NCBI GenBank assembly: GCA_000827325.1
Contig: KN832876.1
Span: forward strand, 1,798,001-1,862,000
DNA: 64,000 bases
Reading direction: 5' to 3'
DNA from: Oidiodendron maius Zn
Taxonomy: Eukaryota; Ascomycota; Leotiomycetes; Myxotrichaceae
Below the pieces are notes generated by a model that saw only the letters and a program-made list of their open reading frames with translations, did no database searches and was not told the DNA's origin. The translations under genes were made by a program, and so were the position numbers. Positions 1 through 10,358 of this stretch are shown piece by piece. Numbering within the stretch: position 1 is the stretch's first letter; each line of letters opens with the position of its first letter.

Positions 1-2084
1 CTAACGAACGGCCACTACCGAAGGCTGTGTTGAAGTTCCGAGCTTGGGCAACAGAGTCTGTGCCAACCAATGCCTAAGAAGGTTAGCAATGTAATATGCT
101 TCAAAGTGCAGATTGACTTACTTCTCCAACCATGAGGATCTTGTCAGGCTGGGCAAACTTGGCGAACTTTTCCAGGGACGACATGAGCCGCTAAAGAGTA
201 GTGTCAGCAAGTGTTGGCGGGCACAGAATGTTAATACTTACTTGGTCATTGTGACGACGACCGGCAGTGTCGATTAACACGACATCATAGTCCTCTTGGG
301 TAGCAAAAGTCACCGCATCCTTAGCTACATTGGCTGCATCTTTGCCATATCCCTTTTGATACAGCTCCACCTCTCCTCCTTCTCGAGAAGCAAGTTCTTT
401 CAAATTCCGGACGTGAACAGCCAGTTGCTCCACGGCTCCAGATCTGAAGGTGTCGCAGGCAACAATGAGAACCTTATACTTGTTCTGTAGGAGGAAGAAG
501 CATATTTTGGAGAGGTTCGTGGACTTGCCGACCCCGTTAACTCCAACGATGGAGATGACATACGGGCGCTTCTTTTGTAACGATAGAGCAGACGGTGAGA
601 TGACGGCGTCAATTTCCCGCAGAAGGTCGAGCGACGAAGTTGGTGTGAGAATTTTGCTCAACGAGGCTTCCATAGCGGACTGTATCTTTGCCTGAACGCC
701 TAGGAAATATTAGCCCATAACCCCTGCGGAACATTGTGCTATACACTTACTCTCAAAACTTCCAGTCTTGACTCCGATTAGCTCTCTCTCAACTCCCTCA
801 CATAATCGAACTGCCGCTTCGCGCGCAACGTTCTTCCTCAGTAAATGGTCTTCCATCCCCTTCATAGCCTTATCTAGATCTTCCTTCGTTAGTATTTTGC
901 CTCCTACAACATTTCTGAAAAGACCTCCAATCGCACTGAGACTGGACCCCACGATTCCTGTGGAAGTAGCTGCCGAATCTTCTTTCTTCGAATCAGCAGA
1001 CGCCAGTATCGAGTTGACTTGGTCATCAAGATCCTTGAGTATAAATTGCCCTTTACCAGTTTTAGACCCCCATGTTGCCTGGTCCACCACTTCTACAGCT
1101 CCGGTGCGCTCCGATGTCTCCTGATCAGAAGTTGTGCCATTCGCAGCGGCAGAATAGTCCAATTGCGTATCGCTATCTTCATCAGCCAATCCATCAGCAT
1201 CCCATTTTCTCCCTTTCTTTTGTGTAGCGCCTTTGTTCGCCCTAGCTATTTTAGAGTGTGATTCTTCACCAGAAGAAGCATGCGCTGAAGCTGCGTTTGC
1301 CGCCTTGCGGGCTCGTCTCGAGCCTTTGCCTCCGGGAGGCCTCTTTGCAGTAAGAAGGTGCCCGGCTGGCGTTGTGGGACGTGAGTTATCCGCTGAGCTT
1401 GCCCGGTTTAATTCGTTCGCCGTTGGGTCATTGGAAAGGGTATTGTTCTCTTCTGTTTAATGTTAGCTGCAATTAGTAAATATAAGTGCAACAATATAAT
1501 TTACGTTTGCCACCCAACTCTGGCAAAGGAGGGGGCTCATCCCTAGAAATGCCAACAAAACGAGATTCTTGGTGCTGAAATGGAGAGTCAGGGAATCGAG
1601 AGTCTGTGCCTAATCCTGTCTTCTCGAGTTGTTGCATTTGCTGGTCGAAATATTCGTCAAAGTGGCATTCAACAATTGTAGTATGCGGCTTCTTCAGTTG
1701 GTCTCCATAAAGATCAATAAATATAGTCTTAATATTATCAACCAGTTTGTCAACCCAGGAGAGGTGAAGAAGTGATCTGTAGACAGCCTGTGACCCCAGC
1801 CAGCTTAGCAAATTCGAATTGAAGTAGGGGGACCAGATTAAACCTACTACGAATATGAGCCCCAATTCCTTGACGGTTGTCCATTTGAGAGTATGTTGGT
1901 CATGCTTATATGGTGGGTTATTTGCAGCTGAAATGTCCTCTCCCACACCAGCTCCAGAAAGGGTTCGCTCCTCGATGAAGACATCATTAATGAGACTGTT
2001 GATGACGGAGGGGTTGACTGGGGCGTACGACTTGGACCATAAGACGACACCAGTGGTCGTGAGAATCTCGAAGGTGTCTAGCAT
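1..2084 (-). CDS. SRP101: Signal recognition particle receptor alpha subunit (partial, 3' end off the window)
   Basis: This is the peripheral GTPase of the ER-bound SRP receptor, which docks ribosome-SRP complexes at the translocon. Exons on the minus strand are 2084-1505, 1452-751, 699-242, 190-122 and 73-1 (continuing beyond base 1), and all junctions keep frame. Exon 1 encodes the N-terminal SRX longin-like domain that binds the beta subunit (starts MLDTFEILTTTGVV). Exon 2 holds a basic linker and the conserved KGRKWDADGLADEDSD signature. Exon 3 begins the NG domain, with P-loop GVNGVGKSTNLSK and G3 motif DTAGRRHNDQ. The last exon has VGEALVGTDSVAQARNFN. About 627 residues are visible; fungal homologues are usually somewhat longer, so only the extreme C-terminus is missing. 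It is divergent from YIF1, with 243 bp between start codons. Confidence 0.95.
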
Positions 2085-2327
2085 TGTGCCGGTCTCGAGT
2101 TCCCTATGACTTCGAAAAGAACAGGTTGTTCCTTGGTGGGCGCGTTGCCTGTTGACCGTTCGATCTGATAAGAGGTCGCGGAGGCTAGGGTTCAGGCTGC
2201 GTTACCTGTAAGCCGCGCCACGCTATATCTGGCCTTGGCACAACATAACATATCTTCATCTGCTCTACTGGTGTGCGACCTCCCCTCAACACATATTTCC
2301 CAGCATTCTATTCCTCTCTCTGCAAAG

Positions 2328-3406
2328 ATGCAGCGGAATAACTATGGAAATCCTGCCCCGGCTACGTCGCCGCCTCTCCACCACCCCGTCCCTCAGCATG
2401 TTTCTACCGTTCCACAGCTACGATCACCACCTCCCGCACCTCAACCACCGCAGCAGCAGGGCTATGGAAATCCGTACCCGGCGCAAGCTCCTCAAGGATC
2501 GTCGAATACCTTTGGTGCATATGGCGGGTTCATAAATGATCCTACGGCGCAGATGGGATTTCAAGTCGGGCAGACAGCGCTGAGGCATGGGACGGAATAT
2601 GTCGAACAAAATGTCAGTTCACCCTCCTCAAGACCAAAGAAGATGCTGATTGCTTAAACTAGATCAATCGATACGTCAACCTATCTGCACTCAAGCACTA
2701 TTTCAATGTTTCCAATCAATATGTCGTTAACAAGTTATTTTTGGTCCTCTTTCCATGGAGGCATAAGCCCTGGTCTCGCAAACAGTCTATTGGCCCGAAC
2801 GGGCAAGAGGGCTGGTTTTTACCTCCCCGAGACGATCTCAATAGTCCAGACATGTACATACCTGTGATGGCGCTGGTTACATACATCCTTCTTTCCACAC
2901 TTCTCGCCGGACTTCGGGGTGCGTTTCAACCAGAGTTACTTGGGTATACAGCAACTTCGGCCTTTTTCATTGTTGCCGTTGAGATCCTTGGGCTTAAGCT
3001 TGGATGCTATCTCCTGTCAATCTCGAACGACTCACAATTACTTGACTTGGTTGCCTACTCTGGTTATAAGTTCGTTGGAGTCATTGTCACCTTAGTTCTC
3101 AGCGAACTATTCAGTGGAGGAAAAGGCACTGGAGGATGGATTGGATGGGCCGTGTTCACTTATACCTTCTTAGCGAATGCCCTTTTCTTGGTATGCATTG
3201 TGAATAAAGGCGTCTCGTGCTTTTGCTGACTGAGAGCTCTCTAGCTGCGATCACTAAAATACGTTCTCCTCCCAGAAAATTCCAGCGATGAGAGAGGTAC
3301 CATGCAAACAGTCGCACGGTCACAAAAGAGTCGAAGAACCCAGTTTTTGTTCTTATACTCGTACCCTGTACAACTGGTCTTTATGTGGGGCCTTACTAGG
3401 TCTTAA
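2328..3406 (+). CDS. YIF1: Yif1 family ER-Golgi membrane protein
   Basis: Yif1 is a multispanning protein of COPII vesicles and the Golgi that pairs with Yip1 and Rab GTPases. Exons are 2328-2612, 2663-3190 and 3245-3406 (324 aa). The N-terminal ~85 residues are proline- and glutamine-rich and cytosolic. The conserved stretch YVNLSALKHYFNVSNQYV and the PWRHKPW motif precede about five hydrophobic segments, and the protein ends just after the last one (FLFLYSYPVQLVFMWGL), as in the family. An in-frame ATG lies upstream at 2235, but the chosen start gives the MQRNNYGNP N-terminus expected of the family. Both introns are about 50 nt with good GTCAGT/GTATGC donors. The promoter is shared with SRP101. 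Confidence 0.92.
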
Positions 3407-4174
3407 GGTCGTTACCGGATATGATAATAGAACGGGCATTTGAATTGGGAAAAGGGTAAGTCAGGAGTATAAGCAAGCAGGCCTCTTGGCATCCATTTGA
3501 CGGAACCTTCAAGACGGTTCCAAATTGTACAATATTCACAACAAAAATGATTAACGGATCAATTTGGCTAGTTTTAGGACATTGTGCATACAATGTTTCT
3601 TTCGATTGTACTAGTAGTTCACCAGCTTTCTGATAAACTTAATCGAAAATGCCCGTGGCGACCGATGCTCATGCTTCACGTAGTGCTTGAGCTTCGAGAA
3701 GGCGATTATTTCAACAAAGAAGTCTCGCCAACACTCGTGACTTGCGAAGAAAGCTGCATAAATCTGAGCTTTACATTATTGGCTACTTGGTGCTTCATCA
3801 TTAGCAGATTATATAAGCGACCGCCAGTCTCGCGTTCCTGCCGTCCCTGGAGATCGCTTTACTACATCGTCCGAAATTTCAGCGAACAGTTATTCAGCGT
3901 TCCGGAGAAATTTTATTGAATCAACTATTTTTGCATTTTCGCTTGTTGGCGTGGATGTCTTTGCTGAATGAGACGTCTTCTAGTTTCATGCCGTTCCAGA
4001 TACCCCTGCCTTCGACATCGCCTCCCCATGACAAACCACAAGCAGCTTCAGTCAATTGAACTCATTTCGGACATAGCGCCTTAGATGTCCATGTCTCTAT
4101 AATAGAGAATCGTTATTTCACCGACAAGCATTCTTAATAAAGAAATTCCTTCAGACGAGTTCGCGATATTAACG
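3407..4174. other. Intergenic, YIF1 3' flank and promoter of the glycosylase gene
   Basis: No gene is supported here. Open frames such as 3584-3919 have no recognisable domain and no codon or splice context. The stretch probably holds the YIF1 terminator and the upstream region of the next gene. Confidence 0.5.
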
Positions 4175-6007
4175 ATGTCTACCCGTGCAGCTGTGAAGCG
4201 TGAGGCTGCCTTCCTACAAGCGGCCCTAGCTGCCAGAACACTATCTGCTCTCCCACCAATTCCAACTAACACAGAGACTGCAACTGATGGAATTATACTG
4301 GGCAGTCAGTCCCTTATTGGCCAAGGATCCATTGCTGTGGTTGTTAGAGACGACCAATCCAGCATGCTACCTGCTTCGGTTACAAGCGCAAAGAGAAAGC
4401 GTGCACCGGCAAAGTCTAGGAAGATCGAGGAATCTGTACAGATTGAATTGGATGTTCTACCGCATGGCTTGGGCCGAAATGGCGACTTGCTAGACGATGC
4501 TGCTTTCGGAAATCTAGTTTCTGGTACAGCTCCTGTATCGCGCGGACAGAAGATACGTGAATACGCTAGAGCTGGGCTGGAAACCGATGTTAACTCTAGG
4601 ATTTGTAGTGATACCGGTTTCAAGATTGGAAAGCATGCGGAAGCTAGCTCCATCTCCAAATCAGGGCAGCCCAGCTTTGTCAAAGACAATGACCCCATTA
4701 TTGTCGACTTTCTCGAAGAGCCATTACCAAAGAGGCGCAAAGGAAGGACAAACGATGTAAAATTCAATGCAGGAATGACCGATGCTGCGGAGGACTATGA
4801 GGAGATGCCAAGGAAAACGCGCGCCCTCTCGAAAAAGAAGCCTCTCACTGTATTGGAGAATGTTCTTGACAATGTCGATGACATGGTTAATGTCTCTAGA
4901 CAACTTTCCAAGAAGAGGCGCAAGAAAGCAAACAAGTATGGATTGACGCCTGGTAAGTCACCATTTCCGGATCACGCCAAGCCAACGCCGGAAGACTGTG
5001 AGCAAGTGAATCGTTTGCTCTCGGCACTTCATGGTGAAGTAAAACCGCCGGACGTGATCCCACCTCCATCTATAGAGGTGACCGGCTGTGGCGAGGTTCC
5101 CGATCTTCTGGACGCAATTCTCAGAACATTATTGAGCGCGTCTACCACTGCCAATAACGCAAACCTCTCTCTCCAAGGCCTAAAAGATAAATTTCACATC
5201 CGTGAATCTGGGATTGGCAAAGGGAGTATCAATTGGGAAGCTGTTCATAAAGCAGACCTGAATGAAGTCATTGATGCTATAAAGTCTGGTGGCCTTGCAA
5301 AAGTGAAAGGAACTAATATTAAAAAGATCCTTGACGTCGTCCACGAGCAAAACTGCGCTCGTCGTGATGCTTTCCTTCGTGAGAAAGAAACAGGCAAGCC
5401 GGCAGACCTTCTCGGGGCGAATAATATGACAAAGGAACAGAAAGAACTTGAGATCGCAAAAGGAAATGAAAACATGCTTTCGATGGACCATCTATTCGAG
5501 ATGACTACAAATGAAGCGATGGAAGAAATGACCAAACTACCAGGCATCGGCGTGAAGACAGCTTCTTGCGTCATTCTCTTCTGCATGAAACGTCCCAGCT
5601 TCGCTGTGGATACTCATGTCTGGCGTCACTGCAAATGGCTTGGATGGGTTCCGGAGAACGCTACCAGAGATCAGACTTTTAGCCATTGCGAGGTTCGTGT
5701 GCCTGATCATTTGAAGTACTCGCTTCATCAACTCTTCCTGAAACATGGGAAAACATGTGGTCGATGCAGAGCAAACACGAGTGCAGGGACTGATGAATGG
5801 GGAAAGACTGACTGTCCAATCGATCATTTAGTCACTCGCACCGGAAGGAGAAAGATGTCGGAAAAGAGCTCCGCGGACAAACCCAAAGCCGGAAACATAA
5901 AGAAACGGGGAAAGACAGGTGAGATGCAATATGAAGAAAAAAGAGATGAGAGCGATACTGCACTCAATGACGAGACAGATGAGAGTGGGTCTGAGTTTGA
6001 TGGTTGA
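4175..6007 (+). CDS. HhH-GPD family DNA glycosylase/AP lyase-like protein
   Basis: A single uninterrupted 610-residue frame of the base-excision-repair endonuclease III superfamily. The first ~270 residues are basic and disordered, with KR clusters that could be nuclear localisation signals. The catalytic domain spans about 270-560. The helix-hairpin-helix is LPGIGVKTASCVILF with Lys461 at the catalytic lysine position, and VDTHVW carries Asp479. The 18-residue spacing equals that of Lys120/Asp138 in E. coli Nth, so a bifunctional glycosylase is plausible. The C-terminal cysteine loop is degenerate: only Cys528, Cys531 and Cys547 are seen instead of the four-cysteine [4Fe-4S] pattern. A GTAAGT at about 4972 is a cryptic donor; reading through keeps a family-like sequence, so no intron is called. 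Substrate specificity cannot be read from the sequence. Confidence 0.88.
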   Translation: MSTRAAVKREAAFLQAALAARTLSALPPIPTNTETATDGIILGSQSLIGQGSIAVVVRDDQSSMLPASVTSAKRKRAPAKSRKIEESVQIELDVLPHGLGRNGDLLDDAAFGNLVSGTAPVSRGQKIREYARAGLETDVNSRICSDTGFKIGKHAEASSISKSGQPSFVKDNDPIIVDFLEEPLPKRRKGRTNDVKFNAGMTDAAEDYEEMPRKTRALSKKKPLTVLENVLDNVDDMVNVSRQLSKKRRKKANKYGLTPGKSPFPDHAKPTPEDCEQVNRLLSALHGEVKPPDVIPPPSIEVTGCGEVPDLLDAILRTLLSASTTANNANLSLQGLKDKFHIRESGIGKGSINWEAVHKADLNEVIDAIKSGGLAKVKGTNIKKILDVVHEQNCARRDAFLREKETGKPADLLGANNMTKEQKELEIAKGNENMLSMDHLFEMTTNEAMEEMTKLPGIGVKTASCVILFCMKRPSFAVDTHVWRHCKWLGWVPENATRDQTFSHCEVRVPDHLKYSLHQLFLKHGKTCGRCRANTSAGTDEWGKTDCPIDHLVTRTGRRKMSEKSSADKPKAGNIKKRGKTGEMQYEEKRDESDTALNDETDESGSEFDG

Positions 6008-7182
6008 GAAGCTTCTATACTAGCATGTTTACTTGCGTATATTCACACCGCTGCACTCATGGCATTTATACGTCGCTTTAGAAATGGCATGCAGGCGTAA
6101 TGTCTTGGGCTTAGCTTTGCCTGAGTTTAGAGCTACATTTCCAAATACAACGTACTTTATTAAACTTTGCATCTCAATCACTCGTTCCTCCTTGACGGTA
6201 TTCCATTTGTCCAACCTCCCTGTCACAAAGCGCCAGCCACGGAAGTATTTATTCGGAACTACAAGTTAACATCTGACACTATCAATTTTCAAATAGGCCA
6301 AAAAATTATCGCTAGTTCGTCTAGTCGTAGTAAACAACATTATACCTGATGTTTATGGTGTGTTCGACAAATATAAGCTGCAACGGATTGTCAGGTAGTT
6401 TATTCTGGAGACTCTAGAATCATTATTTACTTTCCTTTGTCACCTGGAGACCTGCACAACTTTCAGCATGCATGCTCTCTATCCCTTTGCATTAAGATGT
6501 GGGCTTGCAGCTTTGGAGTTCCTTACGGTTAATTCAGTCTTTCTCCAGGAAACTACCCAGAACCATGTAGGCGGGGAGTTTGGCAGACGACTGCTGTGTG
6601 TAAAGCCCAACTTCCAAGTTTTATTACTGATTGTATAACCAAGGTGAATCGGATCGGGTCAACTTATATGGAATGGGTGAACAATACACCGGGAAAGCGA
6701 ATATATTAATAGCAAGGCAGTAGCCTTACCTTTAGAACAACTAATTCAACCAACCTTTTTGACCCCATATTGCATATGCAGTATCACCGGAGTGATACAA
6801 ACACTGATGTTTTTTTCTTAATTACCTCTTGCCTTTTTAATATCATTTTCTGGTGGTATATGCATTTTTGGAAATGTTGTCCTGACTCTTTCTCTATCGT
6901 CTCATCTCAACCACTTGTATAGTGGGCTGAAGTGGTGTACTTTTGGCTAAATGGCAAGGATTAGTTACGCGGTATCTCCAAACCCTCAAATTTAACAACA
7001 CGCGCACGGTATCTCCTTCCTCACTCCTTTACATTCGCCCTCTATCCACTTTTTGCACTAGCAGGTATTTCTCAAGACTGATGCCCTGTGATTGATACGT
7101 ATTTTCCCCCACTGGAGGAGCCTTACAAGTGCGACTGGTAAAACACAGCCCCTCAAAAGTTTTTGATCCACCAGCAAGCACC
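6008..7182. other. Intergenic, AT-rich spacer
   Basis: Between two plus-strand genes. The middle (about 6250-7000) is AT-rich with many T runs and stop codons in all frames. No gene, RNA or mobile element is recognised. Confidence 0.5.
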
Positions 7183-9120
7183 ATGGCGGAAGCCGATGTA
7201 GCTTCAGATGGGTTCCTATCGAGCTGGAGCCCGATACAAATGTAAGCACTCTGTTGTGTCTTGCATAAATCTCCTGCTAATTCAGAGCAATTACAGTCAA
7301 ATATTACTATACACATTGGCGGTGGGAGCCTCAATCTTAGTGCTTGGATCTCTTTACCTATGCATCAATATGATGGAGGAGTACCAGAAGGAGCGCATAA
7401 TCCGTTACGAAATCGATGTGCCAACTCCACCAGCCGATGGAAAGGCCATTGAGAAGCCATCCATTAAGGTATGAACGTCACAAGTACCTGTCTTGCGCCA
7501 GATATTCACCACATGTAGGAGCCAGGTTCAACCGCCATTCGATGCTACGCTCCCGCGACAGGACAGTTTCTGGGGCTCCTAAACCCATCCACGCCCGAAG
7601 GCATAGATCGTGCAATCGAAAAGGCCAAGAAAGCGCAAGAGAAGTGGGCACTGACAACTTTCGCACAGCGCCGACAAGTCCTCCGATGCATAAAAACTTT
7701 TGTCTTGGAACATCAGGAAGAGATATGCAGAGTGGCTTGCCTGGACTCCGGGAAGACCATGATCGATGCTACGCTTGGAGAAATTCTGGTGACAGTTGAA
7801 AAACTTAGCTGGACAATTCTCCATGGCGAGAAAGCTCTCAAGTCTTCTAAACGGCCAACCAATCTTCTCATGTCCTATAAGAAAAATAGGGTGGAATATG
7901 AGCCTCTGGGAATCGTTGCGGCACTAGTGTCATGGAATTACCCATTCCACAATCTCGTTGGCCCTATGATCTCAGCCATCTTCGCTGGGAATGGTATTAT
8001 TGCCAAGGCATCCGAAAATACGGCGTGGAGTGCCTCGTACTTTGCTTTGATCATTAAAGGCGCACTTCATAGCTGTGGACATGATCCCAACCTCGTTCAA
8101 CATGTTGTCTGCTGGCCTCAGACAGCAAACTATCTCACCTCGCACCCAGCCATCTCTCATATTACCTTTATCGGCAGCAGACCCGTAGCCAAGCTCGTGG
8201 CGGCATCAGCAGCCAAGTCTCTCACGCCTGTTGTGGCAGAGCTTGGAGGTAAAGATGCTGCTATTGTTCTCGATTCGGCCCTAGGTGATCTTCCTCGAAT
8301 AAACGAAATCCTCCTACGTGGAACTTTTCAGGCCGCCGGTCAGAACTGTATCGGTATTGAACGCATCATTGCTTGCCCAAAAGTGTACGACGAAATTGTT
8401 AGAGCACTGGAGCCACGAATTCGTGCTCTTCGAGTTGGGTCTATTCTTGATGCCGAGAAAGGCACACAGATTGATATGGGAGCCATGATCTCTGATACCT
8501 CGTTCGATAGGCTTGAGAATCTTATCCAGAAGGCCGTAAAAGATGGTGCACGTCTCCTCGTCGGCGGCTCGAGAATGAAACACCCGGAGTTCCCCTTCGG
8601 ACATTATTTCCAACCTACGCTCCTTGTTGATGTTACCCAAGAGATGGAAATTGCGAACGACGAGTGTTTCGGTCCAATCTGTACTGTTATGCGAGCTGAA
8701 GGGCCCAAGGAGGCTTGCGACATGGCTAATGCACCAGATTTCGGTCTGGGAGCTTCGGTTTTTGGAGAGAACGACTGGGCATTGCGCGCAATCATTCAGG
8801 GTCTGGAAACTGGCATGGTGGCTGTCAATGACTTCGCAGTGTACTACGCTGTGCAGCTGCCATTTGGCGGTGTTCGCGGAAGTGGATATGGTCGATTTGC
8901 GGGAGAAGAAGGTTTAAGAGGATTATGCAACATCAAGTCCATTTGTGAGGATAAATGGGGCTGGGCAGGTATCAAGACCGCTATTCCGAAGCAGATCAGA
9001 TATCCGATCCCGGATACGGCAAAGGGATTTGGGTTCGTCAAGTCTGTGAATGAGCTTGGCTATGGGGAAGGGTTGGTGGGCAAGGCGAGTGGCTTGCGAG
9101 GCATTATTAGGAACAGCTGA
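7183..9120 (+). CDS. MSC7: Msc7-like membrane-anchored aldehyde dehydrogenase
   Basis: NAD(P)-dependent aldehyde dehydrogenase of the class that includes yeast Msc7 (YHR039C). Exons are 7183-7241, 7297-7468 and 7519-9120 (610 aa), all in frame. Residues about 19-44 form one hydrophobic segment encoded across the first intron, so the enzyme is probably anchored in the ER or another endomembrane with the catalytic domain cytosolic. Active-site residues are present: Glu318 in VAELGGKD, Cys354 in GQNCIG, the SWNYPFHN cofactor motif, and ECFGPI near the C-terminus. The first two exons lie outside the main open frame, so a start inside exon 3 would wrongly remove the anchor and the N-terminal NAD-binding part. 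The physiological aldehyde is unknown. Confidence 0.92.
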
Positions 9121-9404
9121 GCACAACTCTTAAAAGAGCGAAAGAACGGATTCATTAATGCGATCGGGTATGTATCATAGCTTGGCACATTGCACAGTAT
9201 ATAAACGTAATAAACTAGTATATTTTCTACCTGTCACTTCTCTCCCAGCACTTCATTTGGCTTTTCACTGCACTGGACAACTTTAATGGAGGGGATACTA
9301 AGTGACATTCATCGCCTATGCGAAGTGCTACCTATGTACGTTACTGTACTGTACAAAGATGACATTCAAACAAATCCTCTCGCCAGAAACAAAGGACTCA
9401 TTAT

Positions 9405-9791
9405 CTAGTGCTTAGCAGCCTCCTTGTGCACATCAGCCTTTGTCTATTAGATTGTCAGCATGCAGTTCGTTTCGACTTCAGATAAAGGAGGAGTAGGGAA
9501 CGTGCCTCGTGCTTTGACTGGTCGACCTTGTCACCCACAGCGTCGCCGGCGGCTTGCAGACGAGTCTTGGCAGATGCGTCAGAGTCCTTTGCAACATCTG
9601 CGATGTATCATTAGTGTTAATGACCTAGGAAGAGAGATTTGGAAAAACATACGTTTGTTGGCCTCCTTGGAAGCCTGAGATCCAGTACCTTGGACGGTCT
9701 CGGAAACGTAGTTTGCGGCGTTCCTGGGGACCTATTAGTCTTGGCCTGCCGATGAACTTAGGGGAATCCGAACATACTTGACGGTCTCCAT
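9405..9791 (-). CDS. grg-1: Glucose-repressible / clock-controlled small protein (Grg-1/Ccg-1 homologue)
   Basis: Small hydrophilic helical protein abundant in starved or stressed moulds; its molecular function is unknown. Exons are 9791-9778, 9723-9653, 9597-9506 and 9443-9405 (71 aa, the same length I recall for Neurospora GRG-1). The N-terminus METVKNAANYVSETVQGT and the end KADVHKEAAKH are family hallmarks. Intron 3 starts with GCACGT, a GC-AG intron: the nearby GT donor (GTTCCC) would put a stop almost at once and lose the conserved C-terminus. No exon exceeds 92 nt, so simple ORF searching misses the gene. Upstream there is a TATA box at 9875-9882 and a TTACGTCA site at 9921-9928, suggesting strong inducible transcription. 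Confidence 0.9.
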
Positions 9792-9874
9792 TTTTGTAGA
9801 TTGATTTTTTTTTACTTGTGATTGAATGATGTAAAATGTAACGGATAAAAAGAAAGTAAACGTAGACACGTCTG

Positions 9875-9882
9875 TTTATATA
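9875..9882 (-). promoter_or_regulatory. TATA box of grg-1 homologue
   Basis: TATATAAA on the minus strand, 84 bp upstream of the ATG at 9791. It is the only good TATA element in this leader. Confidence 0.6.
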
Positions 9883-9920
9883 GACATTTCTATGTGGCCG
9901 AGAGCCTCATCCAGGACCAA

Positions 9921-9928
9921 TGACGTAA
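9921..9928 (-). promoter_or_regulatory. CRE/ATF-like site upstream of grg-1 homologue
   Basis: TTACGTCA on the minus strand, 38 bp upstream of the TATA box. It resembles ATF/CREB-type bZIP sites; binding is inferred from the motif only. Confidence 0.4.
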
Positions 9929-10358
9929 GGAGGCGAGGCTCATGGAGTGCGATTGTGGAGATCGCTAACGCCATCCGGACCAGATCCAACCCTTTGAAAG
10001 TTACATGTGTAACTGCCCTGATTTCCTTTGCACTGGTATTGGTACCGAGGCCAATGACATCCGAAGACCCCACAGTTTGGACTGAGCAAAGTACAGGAAA
10101 GCAGCTGCCTGGGCGGAGCATTCCCTCCAGCATTGTACGGGAGCTGGCGGAAAATCTAGATTTAGGAAGTGCATGCGTTAAGAGATCAGATGATAGATTT
10201 TCCTTATTCTACAAGAGAGAAGCGTATGAATGCTAGAAGCAACCTCTCTCCAAGACCAATCGCCACATCCTACATTCGCAGCCCAAACGCCGTGGTCCTA
10301 GCCTCTTCTTGATCCGGCTATTATGTGGTATCTTGTGCTCACCTCTTCTCCTTTTTCC

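Larger units (their letters stand above)
9792..10358. other. Promoter/intergenic region of grg-1 homologue and MRS2 3' flank
   Basis: Holds the grg-1 leader, TATA and CRE-like sites. An open frame at 9892-10236 (+) crosses these promoter elements and has no recognisable domain. Confidence 0.5.

Noticed and set aside
3584-3919. 111-codon plus-strand frame
   Set aside because: Random-looking composition, no homology that I recognise, and lies in the YIF1 3' flank.
9892-10236. 114-codon plus-strand frame next to grg-1
   Set aside because: Overlaps the TATA/CRE promoter of the minus-strand gene; no domain.
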